The notes under the pieces: generated by a model
The model's input: the letters and a program-made list of their open reading frames with translations, nothing else
What the model was told of the DNA's origin: nothing
Database searches by the model: none
Shown here: positions 27,056-40,200 of the stretch, piece after piece
How the letters are laid out: each line of letters begins with the position of its first letter
Position numbering within the stretch: position 1 is the stretch's first letter
Translations under genes and position numbers: made by a program
Assembly (NCBI RefSeq): GCF_031877795.1
Contig: NC_133948.1
Location: 13,066,948-13,130,947 of the forward strand
Source: Strix aluco
Taxonomy: Eukaryota > Chordata > Aves > Strigiformes > Strigidae
DNA: 64,000 nt
Direction: 5' to 3'

Positions 27056-28089
27056 CTCATGTTATCAGAGGGCAAGTGCAGACACCCAGTGTTATCTCCA
27101 GTAATTAAAATACCCTTCAAGGGGAAACCTTTGCGTGATATTTTAGGGAATGAAGGTTTCAGCTATACAGTAAAAATATGTCAATGCTGCTTACTACTCT
27201 GTATCAGGCTTCTTTGGAAGATACAAGAGGTCCAGTATCTTCTGTCAGCAGGATTCCAGCATGACCTGTTACTTCAAGCGTCAGTGAAGAAAGTGAAATT
27301 TACCTTTCGTCTCCCTACATGTATGAGTGGTTATACCCGTACATATAGTTCATATAGTCTCACTATCTGCAAAGTCCACTTAATTAATCCTTTGGTTTAT
27401 ACTCATCCACCTATTTCAGGAAACTACTTCAGCAAATAGATATACTCTTTGCTTGTTCGTTGAAGGGTTTTTTAATGTGAAGAGAAACGGAAGCTTCTGA
27501 TTAACCACATGTAACTTAACTACATTAAAATCAACTGGATTTTCAGCAGTTTCTAAGCTGTTCACACTTCCCTAAAAAAAGCCTCAGTGCTCAATTCTTA
27601 AACAGTTCATCCAATAAAGCTGATGTCATATACCAGGTATTACAGACGCATCTCTCAGCTGCAGCTGAAAGCTGGCAAGATTAATCTCCTTTTGCGCAAT
27701 ATCCTGAGCCTTGCAGGAAAACAAACCCAAAAAGAATGAATAACCTCAGGTCTTGACAAGCAAAGCTTCTTCCATTGGTCTGACTCAAAACATAAATGTT
27801 ACGTTGTTTTCAACACATGAGTCCCATCTATGCACCATGAAACAACGATGAAAAAAGTATGATGCAGTCTTCTTAAACAGTCACCCAAAATATAAAGAAA
27901 GCATACAGAAGCTTGATGCAAAATCCAGAAATAGTCCAGGGCAGTGCTTGGGTATCACTAAAGATTTAAGGACTACTGGGGATTATGTGGCCAGCCACAA
28001 ACTGTCTCGTAAGAGGTCATGACAGTGCTCTCTGCTGCTAAGATGAGCGAACAGACTGCCATTCCCCATTAGAGGTTTGTCTATCAGTT

Positions 28090-28118
28090 AAAAAAAAAAA
28101 CAAACAAAAAAAAAAACA
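28090..28118. repeat. A-rich run just after the SUDS3 stop
   Basis: Two A-runs separated by CAAACA, about 20 nt beyond the stop codon. On the mRNA strand this is a T-rich tract at the start of the 3' UTR. Confidence 0.8.
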
Positions 28119-28133
28119 AGGAAGAGCATACAG

Positions 28134-28232
28134 TCATGCAGCTGATCGTCGACGAATCACAAAAACACCTCGCTGCAGCTGTCCCAGATATATTCTCATC
28201 TTTGTGCTGTCACTGGTCTTCCTCACCCAGAT
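28134..28232 (-). CDS. SUDS3: SUDS3 coding exon 12 with stop
   Basis: Encodes [20 protein letters not shown], then [12 protein letters not shown] and TGA (residues 305-336). Acceptor TTTCATGCAG|ATCTGG. The invariant C-terminal tail RRRSAA confirms the stop at 28134-28136. Confidence 0.98.
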   Translation of the reverse strand: MWVRKTSDSTKMRIYLGQLQRGVFVIRRRSAA

Positions 28233-31200
28233 CTGCATGAAAGAAAAAAAAGAAAGGGGCAGGGAAATATATTGGGGGAAAAAGGGAAAATCCACAGTAA
28301 GCAACGCATAGACAAGTAAGTCCAGGTATTCTTACTGCCAGATCTGAACATCTGTGTTACTCAGGGTGCACAGATGATTTAACTTAAGCCCTTCTCCCTC
28401 CCCACATTAGGCATTTGCAACCTGAGTAGAAAACGAAATAAGGTTTCCAACTTTACCACCTTAACTTACTGCTCAAAACAGTCATCAAGAAAAATTACTC
28501 TTTCCAAGCATCATCGGGAAAGCAAGTTTCCTTTTGCCACAGTTTGCAACAGAACTCTGGCATTAAGCTTTACCTAATCAAGAATAAGTCTCTCTAGACC
28601 CACAGATCATAAAACTATCTATCCTGGGATTTGCCCAGACAAGTAACTATTAGTCAAATGAAAAGCTTATTCTGATTTTGTTCAGTGAAGCATTTCTCAC
28701 AATGTATTAAATAAATTGTATCTGAAGATAAAAGGGCCTCTTTTTTTAAACACCTGCATGGAAGAATTCACATAACTTGCCGATATACAGTATGTTTCAA
28801 AGGACAAATTGCTTCCATCGAGGCACTCAGAATTTTTAAAAAATAAAAATCACTTGAAGAAGTTTAGACCCAAATACCTGTACTTTAAAAATCAAATCTG
28901 AGCAAAACTCCTCTGCATTTTATCATTCTAATGCATTTAAACATATTTAAATAAATGCATGGAAAATAAGAGTTATCCAGCTCTTAGTACTAGAGTATTT
29001 TAGGACACAAATCCAATATTGCCTACTGCAAAGGACTATAAAGTTAGTGTTGGCATGCGATTTACCCAAAGCTTTATTTTTAGATACCATATTAGCTACA
29101 AGCTTGGCATAGTAGATTGATTTAACTCTATTATTTTAATTTTAAATTGACTTTACTAGCAGAATCCCTCAATATATAATAAATCTAACATTTGCCTGCG
29201 TTTGTACTTCAGTTATTTCTCTAGATAAAATAGAATCCACCTTCACTGATAATCACCTCTCCACTGTAACATTTCCAAGAATTTGGTATGTTTTACTAAT
29301 CAAAAGAATTCTTAAATCTACAAACTGAGCAACTGTACAGAACAACAAACACGTACAGATCACATTCTATCACAGTATGATGGAATGGTATATTTGTTTT
29401 GCTATAGTTAAGTGCTTTGTTAAGTTCCATTTGGAGGAAAATTAAAATTCAGTTTTAAAGTGACCACAACAGTGAAATTACTTATTAACACTAAAATATG
29501 CCACACAGTTCAGAAAAATAAAAGCATCAAGATATATTCTGAACTTAAAACTGATATTTTGGACCTTGCAATCAGAAGATAACATCTATTAATTGTAAAG
29601 AACTGAAGGAGATGGTGAATAGAAACAATCAAATTCATCTCTGAATGTCTTTTATTCATACACTGTAAAGAAAAATAAGCTGCTTCCTCCTTTTTTCAAC
29701 TTTCAACAAACTGAGATTGCTGAATAAACTCATGGGAATAAAAAAAAAAAAATACACCACTTTCCTGCAGGTATTGAAGTCTATTGTTGTCAAAAGGCAA
29801 ATGATTGAATTGGTTCCATGCACTTGGGCCAATGATTTCCACCAATGCCGTATTTGATTCACAGTTTCCAAGGAAATCACATCAAAAGTAATAGAAATAC
29901 ATTCTGTTTAGATCTAAACACATCACCAAATTTTAAGGAATTTGGGCCTGGGAAGATATTTTTAGTTTGTTTTTTAAGGAGGATCATCATAGCTCAGACT
30001 GTGTCAGAGAGGCCCATAGCCAACTACAAGATTCAAATCCAGTTTAAGAAAATTTAGACCTTTGTATGAACAAAGATGCCTCTGATACCCTGTTAACTAT
30101 TTTCTTTCCCCAGCCACAAGGCAGCAACTGTATGCCATATCTCTGATGTTTCTTAGTTCTTTTCACGTTGAGCATAAATGAAAATGCAGGTGGGGAGACA
30201 CTGTGCAACCATATTTGTTAGAGTTCCTTTGAATAACTTGACTTCCTTTAGAAATGCTATCAACCTTTGACTCCACTCCACAATTAGAGACCTCAGATAT
30301 AGGTCTGCCTTCTAGCCTCTAAATTCAAGCACAAACCAGTAAGATCATAGTTTGGCAACCATGCTTTTGTACCTGTGATGAAATGTGAGATGTGCATGTT
30401 GTACTCCTAAGAGAACACCTTCTCATTTCAGTATTCTGTAAAGTATTGATCTCCCTTAGCTTTATATTGTTGCAATGAACTATCTACAGGGTAAACAACT
30501 GCCATGCCTCCTCCCCAGCCTCTCTCAAAAAAACACCACAAAACTAAAACAAAGCCTATTGTTTCCCTTTAAAGGGGAATTCATGCAGTTATAATTAATG
30601 GATTGCATTTCCTTCATGTTTCAGATAAAGCGCTCCCAAAGCGTTGAGTTTTAATGTTTCAAGTTAACAGTAATAACTTTAATCAAATTAGCAGTACTAT
30701 ATTTTTAACGCATCTGTTAGCATACTACTACTACTTTATCTAAATAACCAACCGTGGAGCATAACAACTGTTACTGCAAGGAGAACAGTTGTGATACAAA
30801 GCATATCCCATATGCAACTCATTTGGTTGAAAATAAAATATTTTCCCTTAGCTGCCAAAACAAATTGAAGTTATTTTATTGGCTGATTGAAGAGAAGTGC
30901 ATTCAAGTCTATCATTTCTTTTCTTGAAGTGTCTGGAATCTGCAAGCGAAGAATAAACTGCTCCCTTTGCCCAACTGATGCACTGCTTGAACACTGAGCT
31001 TATTTTGCAGCAAGATTCACATCAATCTTAGGCACCCACCTCTCTTCATCTGCTTCTCTAAGCCTTAATCATTAGCCACAAGGAAATTGTCTTAGACAGA
31101 TGGACTCACCTGCCCCATCTCCCAAGTAGGTGATGAATGCTGCTAGCTTATTTCACAACACATGTACTCAGGTTAGCAGGAATCATTTTCTCCCCTTATA

Positions 31201-34200
31201 ACAACTAAATTTGGTGTCAAAGTTTTTCCCCATCCTCTTCTGAATTCCCAATGGAATTTATTTTTAAATTTTGCATTAATAACAACTGTATGTATGTTCT
31301 TGAAATATGCAGTGTCAGTGAGATGCAACATGTCAGTTCTCCCCATTTTTCCTGCCTGCCAAACTGCTACTTGCAAAATGTAGGATCATTCTTTAGAAAC
31401 ACTGCAAGTCTCTTCCCATCTCAGATCTATCTCAAGAAGGGATCTCTCAATTCTATCTTGGATTCAGCTTCTTTAGACACGTGACAACTACATCTTTTCT
31501 GAAAGTAACACTGATTTTTTCTTAGTCCTTACTAGACAGGCATCTACCTGCCTACACTGCCCCGCAGCTTTCCTTCCCCACTCCCATGAAAAACAAAGCA
31601 GCCACTACCTCATTAGCGCCCACAGAACTGATCACACAGCTGATCTTAGTGTTCTCTTTAGACTCCAGGTAAATAGCCTGGCTCTTGTGGTACCTGCAAA
31701 AATAAAAAAAAAGAAAAAGGAAACACATGAAACCATTAGCTGTCCGAAGTCTGAGAAAAGAAACAGTAACAAGACTGATAAAGCTAGGATTCTGCAAGCA
31801 TTTGGACAGAGCAAATACAGAGTCTGTCTTTTTTCTTTCCAAGCCACTTTACCCATCTTCACCAACATATCAGGTGGTCTTATTCTACACACTCATACAC
31901 ACACATTTTGCATTTAAATGATGCTTCAGCATGCACGAAACTCTCAACTCACATCCAATTCTGTAAGCAGATTACTGAACACAGATTTCACATCTGAAAG
32001 AGGGAGGGGCAGAGCACCAAGCCACAAGATGGGAGAACACTGATTGACGATAAGCCCATGTTTCAATAGTTAATCAAACTAGCCTTTCACATTTCAGACA
32101 GAGGATGGATTTTAGAAGGCAACTCCATATTATGCCTGATAAAATGACAGAGCAAATCACAGATACTCAAAAGTTATCCACATTCCCCAACACAAAATTA
32201 CTAGTGCAACAACAAAAGTGAACTGTACTCAATCAGTGCAGTCTATGTATTGTTTAAAGAGACCTCAATTTTCTAATACTGTCTTATTTTGTGAAAATAC
32301 CTAAAACAGTAACTAAGAAGCTGTATCTATGGCTGCCATAAGGAGGCTGTGACTAACCGTATCCATTTTCTTCCCCTTTTAGATCACATTTTAGTCACGC
32401 TATATATTTTTCTTAGTGCATTTTGTATAAAACAAAGTAAAAACTTCAAAATTCATAACTCTGAATAGCTTGATTTCATGGTCTCGCCTTCTTCACAGAC
32501 CATGTTTCTGATAAGTGCTGCAAAGTGTGCTAGACAAAATTCCCTGGTTTCTGCTTATTCTGCCTAGGAAAGTTCCATGGCCAGAACTACTTATACTGAA
32601 GCAGATTATTTTTAAGGAAATAATCTTAATCAAGAGAGCAACAAAATGCTTTATAGTTATAAAAGCATAACTATATTTCCACCTTTACCCTAATCATGAT
32701 GTGCTTCAGACTCAAATGGGCAATGCAAGTTGCAGAATCACTGTACAGAGATTCCCTCAGTAACTACTCAGCATGCAATTCCCTGCAGTCTGATTGGCTG
32801 ACAGCCATTTGTCAAAATGCATGGATTTGCATAATCTTTACAGTTATTTCTACAATAACCATACTGTAAATATGGAAGTCTTCCAATAGTTTATTCCACA
32901 ATCTCTTCCTACTGGCTCATGTACTCAGAATTTTCACACTGCTTGCCAGTAACAAGAATGGTAGTGTCAGCTTTCTGCTTTCCAAACATACTAATTACCA
33001 ATGGGCTGGCTGAAGTAATAAAAAAACCCCAAATCCTGCAACCTTTAGACACTTGTGCCTGACTATTATTTTCTCCCTCATTTTAACAGAAAGGATGTCA
33101 GCGGATTCCAGGGCAATGCAATAGCAGCAATGATCTGAGTCAAAAAATCTCAGTTTACTGAGCCCAGATGATCATTAATTGATATAAAGGAACAGTATAA
33201 GCTACTACAAACCAGACCTCATGAAGACAAGACATAAAAATCTCAGTCCAGCAGTGTCCTACCATGCCATGCTGTGACTGCTTAAGCAAGGAGAATTGAT
33301 CTTGATACAATCTGTGCCCAAGCTTCCGAGTGCAGAAGATACCACTGCAAATGACAACTCTCAAGTGATATCTGTGCCTGCACAGATAACAAAATAATTT
33401 TTCCACTCAAAGCTGTTTCGTCCTATGTTTGATTATCAGTGAATCCCAAAGCTAAGGACACACATGAAGCAGGCTTCAGCCCCTGGATTCCACATCACAA
33501 GTTACTGTCCATCAGTAAATCTATGTTAACTGTGCACACAAAAGGCAAGGTAGCAAGTTAGTTCAGCACTTTTTCACTGAAGAGTTGTCTCAGCTGTCTC
33601 TCTGCAGCATCGAGCATGAGACAAGTCAGCTGAAGGCACAGTAGCCTGGTACATCTGTTACGTGTTCACGTCTCAGACTTTTGCCAAATTTATATACCCA
33701 CAGGGGAACAGAGGGGTAGAACTGAGGAAAATACTTCAGATGAAAAGCGCAATGGAATTTAAGTTGTCTTTCAAGAGAAGGAAAGTGCCAAACAACTCTT
33801 GTAGTAGGTAAAATACACCATAACACTGACAAGTGAAGCAAGCAGAAATAATTCCACTTTCTGCTACAAAATATTTTGCTGAAAGGCCAAGATTTTTCAA
33901 CTTAATCTCCATCAGAAGATTGAAAGAAATCGCTCTGCATTATTGTATGCAGACAAAGCTAAAAGCAAAAAGATGGTTGTTTTACAGGGAACTGTATTTT
34001 AGGATCTTACAGGGGGCACGAAGTAAATTGATTGAAGATAAAAAAATGAAGTCTAATTCCACATCCATCTGAAACTCCCTATACAAAGTCTCCACTTTGG
34101 AGACATGTTTGTGAAATGTCTCTGCAAGACCTTAGGGAGTCCATTACTAGCCTTGAACATTCACTATTTTGAGATAATGGTCCTTCATGGCTGCTGTCAG

Positions 34201-37200
34201 GAAACAGAGAAAGTAGTCACTCCTGAGCTGTCAGTTTTATTATTTTTGGTACATGCCAGCAGCTACAGCCTTAATACACCTTAGAAAAAATTACCCTCCT
34301 ACTATCGAGAGTTACTTCATTATTTTAAAATAACAGCTACTTTGCACAAGTACTATTACTATCAATCAAAAAAATCTAAGCAGGATTATTACAGCCAAAA
34401 AAATGTAAAATACTTATCTTAAAACAGCATAAGAACAAGGAAGACAGGAAAGGCAACAGCTGGAAATCCTGACAGTGAGACCCCCATGACAATTGAATTC
34501 AGCAAGATAAAAATATCTGTTAGTGTTTTATGTCCCAACTGGATACCTTTTAGAGAGAGCTTGTGCTTTTGAGAGATTCATCTGGGCTCATGGAAGCTCT
34601 CCCAGGTTTAAATTTGGTGGAAGCTTGGGAACTTCACTTTTTTTTTTTACTTATGCAACACTTTACAGTACTCCACATGCTTAAACATTCTGAAGAACAG
34701 TTTATTCATCCAAATATATCCCAGAGGATAATCACTCTATACAAAAAATACGAAAGCAAAAAAAGAACTTCATGAATTTGTGAAATGACAGGTAGCCTGT
34801 TCACTTCATTTCTGCTTTACACTTCACAGAAGTTTAAGCTCCAGGCAGCAGCTTTTATCAGAGCTGCATATATTGAACCCTCGATGAAACTTCACTGTCA
34901 GAAGACTAGCAGAAGGAAAAACTGACCAACTGTACAAGATGGCTGTTGTGTAGAAAACAAGCTTCAAGCCTATCATTTGCCTTGATAAAATTAAAACCTC
35001 ATCACTTGTTATTTTGAGCAACCAGAACACCAAAGTAGGCTACAAATAAGCATACGACTTGCAAATTGCTTTCTGCTCAAGGAGGACTAGATTGCCCCCT
35101 TGATTATCCAGTTTTGCATGTCTCGCGGATTAAGTTTAAGACCTACTAAGATTTCTCTGCAAAATTTAATATTTTCCTTGCGTTTTGTGAGGCTTGCACA
35201 GCTATATGCCCATAAAACTTAACAGAGCTAAATCCAATCAGTAATTCTGAAGTTGCTTCTCCCGTGTGGGTTTGATCTTTAAAGGTTATTTGGATTTGTT
35301 ATTGGAAACATTTTTCATTCTGCTCCTCTGGTGCACAACATTTCTTCTGCCACCTTGTGGACCAGTGGGCTGGAGTTGTACAAAACTAAACACCAGGACT
35401 GTGAATACCACCGACACCACCACACCCACAATCACAGAGTATCTGCACCCCAGCTGACCGGCTTCACGGCGACATCACACTGCGTCTGCTGGTGGCTCTC
35501 TCACCTAACGTTAGGTTTGACAAAAATGTTTCCCAAGTGTCACAGTGTGTGCCACTGACTCCAAGGAGAAGATTTAAGACTCCTTTTATTTGAGCCAGTA
35601 GTTACTCCTGAAAGTATGTCTAAACACTCCTTTATCATTTCTGATTTACAGAACAGTCACAATGATTAGCCCTCGGAGGAAGTGGCCAACCTCTGCCCAA
35701 AAACATTTTGTCCTCAAATTTTTTTATCAAAGCAATTTCTCTCTGCAGTCTTTGACTCCTCACTACACACAGACTGATTAAACCAGAAATTTACCGGGAC
35801 TTACCATCTCTTATCATAGTAGAGTTTTCCATCTTCTATCCGGGCTTCAAACCGCTGTGCTGGAGACTCTGCTGGTGTGGCTGGGAGGTGTTCGGGAGAG
35901 GAGGGAGAGGCTGAGGAGAGGAGAGAGACTGTATTTAAAGACCAGCATGTGTCCACCACACAGTGGCACACCTGACTGCAGAACTGCAATTAGTAAGGTC
36001 ATATTAAGCAGAAATAATGAGCACAGAAAGCTACAAACTCAAATTTCCATCCGAAAAATATTCTCTATTGGGATGAACAATTCAATCCCTGCCTTGAATA
36101 TACAAATGATAATATTCACTGAAATACAACATTTATCTGAAAAAACGTTGATAGGTAGGTGATAGACAATATGTCCTTGATTTTAATTCTAATCTAAAAT
36201 AGTTAAATAGGGTCAGAATTACTTAGACAAGTTCGTACCACTCTTGTCTTGAAATAAAGTGTAGACACATCTAGAGAGCCGAAGGCATAAAACCCTAAGT
36301 TCTCGATCCCTCCATCTACCTGACAAGCAGGCAAGCTGCCCAGATGCATCTGAATATAATGGAAAAACCTTTACATAGTTAGATTGTCCGCTGCCCAAAT
36401 GTTTCAGCCACCGAAGATGCATATGCCCCTCTTCCCATCCCTGACCAACTTCAGAACATATGAAGAGACAGCACCCATTCACCACAGTAGCTACACAAAG
36501 AACAGCAATTACACAGTCAAAACAATTCTACAGTCACATTACACAGTTGGCAATTATATAGTGAAACAGTCTACAGTATAATTCTCTGTTCAAAACAGCA
36601 TGACTGTGAACAAGTTCCAATGCAACTGTTAACTCACCTGGTCTCTTGGGTGATTTAAGCTAAATGGAAAGAGCAAAAAAGCATTAGAGGTCTGACATGA
36701 GCCAGAGGTCTGCAGTAATAATTTCAGATAGTCTTACTTTCCACACTCTAAATGCTTCTTTTTTTGAATGTACTGTTAAGTGGCATAACACGTAACCAGA
36801 ACGGCATGCTATAAACAGCCAAAGGTATAGATAGTGAGTGTCATCATACAAAAGATCTACAAACTGAACTTCAGAGCATTTAGATAATCCACTGAAACAA
36901 CTCAAAACCAAACCCATCTAACAGACTATATTTTTGAACACAAACCAACATTTCTCAGGGTACACAAATACAGGAGATAAATCATTCAAGACACCTCAAC
37001 AGCGGGAACAAAAAACAGGCTACACTACCATCCTCAAATGCCTTAATGAGCAGTCTCTATTACAAGAAATTAGGCAAGCCTTGAAGTGTTTAGCGAGAAA
37101 GCAATAGGTTAATCACACCTAGAAAGACTATAAACATACATACTGCACCCTATCCAGTTTGAAGTATTGATGGGGAGCAAGAAAAAAAAAAATAAAAAAC

Positions 37201-40200
37201 CACCCCACACTAAGGCAGCCTGTGATCTCACAGACAAACATTTTAACATCTGTTCAGCCATGTGGAAGAAAATCCTTAAGATAGCTCCTCACTTGGTTTA
37301 GACAAAAGGTAACATTTTTAGATGACAGTTATTTCAGTTAGGTTATTTAAACCTATTAAAAATAACAGGGAGGAGATACCTTTTGCTAAATCTTTTATTG
37401 TTACTTCAGAAAGCCTACTGGGATGAAATAGTCCCACATCTCAGAAAGGAGCATTAGAGAGCTCAGTTCTCTTCAGGGGAAAGCATTAGCTTTCTCTTTA
37501 AAACAAAGAAATACAAATCAAGAAATAATCCCTACCTTATTCAGCGTTCTCAGGTCCTCCATTATTTGCTCATCAGTCAACAAATAATTTAGCTGAGGTA
37601 TCCAGAATTAAGGTACCCATAAGCTCTTGACAAGCAAAGCTAAAAATTAAAAGGTCAATGACATTTCACTTGACTAAATGTAAGTCAAGAGGTTTCTGCA
37701 AAGTTGCGTAAGATTTTAATAAGTGTCACACTTGAGCTTTTTTCATCACAAATTAATACAAGTCCATCTCTGCAGAGCCTCATATTTAGCAGCAAATAGA
37801 GTGCAAAATCATTTTAACTTATTCAGACACAACCATCAATGAAAAACCTTTAGTGCATTGACATTTACTTCAGAGAGGCATCAAGCACTAGCGTTTTCAG
37901 TGGTTTTCATCCTGCATTGCTGTAGAGAACAATCTGGAAGCTGAAACAGACTCACTTCAGATTTTGTACAATGAAGCTGAATCCCACCCAAATCTAGAAA
38001 AAGAAACTCATTTTGCAACTCAGTAAGCAGGAATAGAGAGATAAGGAGAAGAGGGGAAAGCCCCACCAAAAAAACCTCAAAAAAGAGTCAGAAAATAAAG
38101 CCAGAGGCACAAAACACATCCTTGTGTGGATGAGGATAAATAAGAGCCTACCATGCACCTGAAAACAAACCCAAAATCTCAGAACACAGAAGTTCGTGTA
38201 TTATAGGCTTGTTAGATCTCCACTGTCATTTTGTGTAGTTTCACAACCTTTCTACTTCCCTCTTCTACTGCTCCTGTCACTTCCACACAAGAAACACCTA
38301 AGTACACAGAAAGAAAACAATACCCAAAGCAGTGGACCCTTTCTCCAGCTTTAAGCTACAGTGTTTCTTCAAAACAGCTGCTAAGTCAAAAGTATTCAAA
38401 GTATAAAACTAAAGTTAACAATTGCTAGGCTGCATTTTAAGGATTTTGGTTCAGATGGACTTTAATCCCCTCCCCAGTGGGGAAAGGCAGATAAGAGTTT
38501 CATACTGTGGCTGCTGTATCATGTTCAATTAGCAGGTCATGTTCACTATGAAACTCATTTCTTTTGGATGAGATAGAGGCACTAATAAATATTTTTTTTT
38601 TTCCTGAAAGAGTAAACTGAATCTCCAACCAGAAAGAGGTTAATTAAAACTGGAGATGCCTGTGACCATCCCACATGAACTCTAGAAGTTCAATGTTTGA
38701 TATTGCCTTCAGAAAATGTGAGTCATTCAGAAGTCGTAAGATAAGTTTTTTTAATCTGATTTAAGCCATACAAGTTTGGAATCTAATAATAAGCCTCTGC
38801 AAAGCAAATATCATTGCCTTCCTTTCCAGGTGAATTCAATATACAAATAGAAAAAGTGTCTATCATCACAGAGGAGCTAAAAACATTTCCAGAAGCCAGA
38901 GAACATTTTAATTAAAAGAAACATGCAACAAGGCAGAAGAGAAGGATTACATATACATGTTTTTCTCTCTCTTGATATATAAAAACAAAATGGATTTTCA
39001 TATTTTTTTTTATTCAAAGAACAAAACTAGCACTCCTTGCTTTTGCTATGCATCTCTCTAGATTAGAGATCTGAAGCCTTTATCAGAAATGGAAAAACTA
39101 GTTTGATATGACAAATATGATCTTTCTGGCAAATGTTTTGTCACAAGTTGAAATGAGAAAAGCCTTGGCTCATATAAAAAGCCTTTTACTATCTATGGAA
39201 TCAATTACCTCAGCATTTATATATAATGTTCTTTTGAAGTTTTTCCTTTGTGAAAAAAATTGCCTGAAGAATTCAAACTATTCTCACCGACAAAAACAAA
39301 AATCAAATAAGTCATCTCACAACACTGTGAAGTTTAAGTTAGGATACCGAGGGATCTCCAAAGACTAGTTGTGTTATATTAGTTTATCACACATTATACA
39401 TGACAAATTGTGCTTCAGTATTTCTGAGATTAAAATCTGATCCTAGCACCTCATTTCATTTTCCTTCCTGCACAATACAACATAAATGCAGGTAGCATGC
39501 TGGCTTCAAATAGCCCTCCAATGACTCTGTAAAAGGATATCAGGGGCAGGTTTCCTCCTCTTGTCTGGGATAGGAACTGGATCATTTGGTCGTCGCCTCA
39601 GTTTCCTTGTCATAATAGGCTTCACTTCCATTGAATCTGTAATGAAGTTGGAGAGCTGATAAGACCAGGGGGAAAGGAGTAAGAAGCAGCAGCTTTCTAC
39701 ACAAGGAAAATAATCTTTCCTCTTTCATACAGAAAATTGGATTTTTTTTTGGTGATAGCTTACAGCATGCAAGCTGGAACTGCTGACAGTGAATACAAGT
39801 TCTCTTTCATGCTAGGTCAGTGTTCAGTAACAGCACTGCAATGCCATGGTTACGGCTTTCCTTGGCTGGAAGTGGCACGGTTGGTTTGGGGGCATTTTAC
39901 AGCTGCTTCAGGTACAGATAACAAGCACAAGGATGCTACAAGGATTCAGGGCAAATTTATTTAATGCTAATGCTATCTGCTTTTGAACAGACCATTTAAA
40001 CGGCAAAGTTCATGGAGTTCTTTGCTAACAAAACTTGGATAGTTAATAGCACATAAAATATCAGCTACAAATGCTCTTTTTCTCGTCTTCAAGCTGGAAA
40101 AATAGCTTTGTCAAAAAAAATAGAGATAATTACTGCATTCAAGTCTGATACAAGTCTGCTGGAATAATTTTAAACATAAATAGTATTTAAATGCAGATTA

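Larger units (their letters stand above)
23780..28133 (-). other. SUDS3: Probable SUDS3 3' UTR
   Basis: Sequence after the TGA has no further coding exon on either strand and is AT-rich. On the SUDS3 strand, AATAAA hexamers occur at 25733-25738, 24051-24056, 23921-23926 and 23795-23800. The last is preceded by a TGTA motif and followed by GT-rich sequence, so it is my choice for the distal end. A UTR of about 4 kb would be in keeping with the long 3' UTR of mammalian SUDS3 (recalled, not checked). A solo LTR (26486-27055) lies inside in antisense. The boundary is inferred, with no transcript evidence. Confidence 0.5.
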
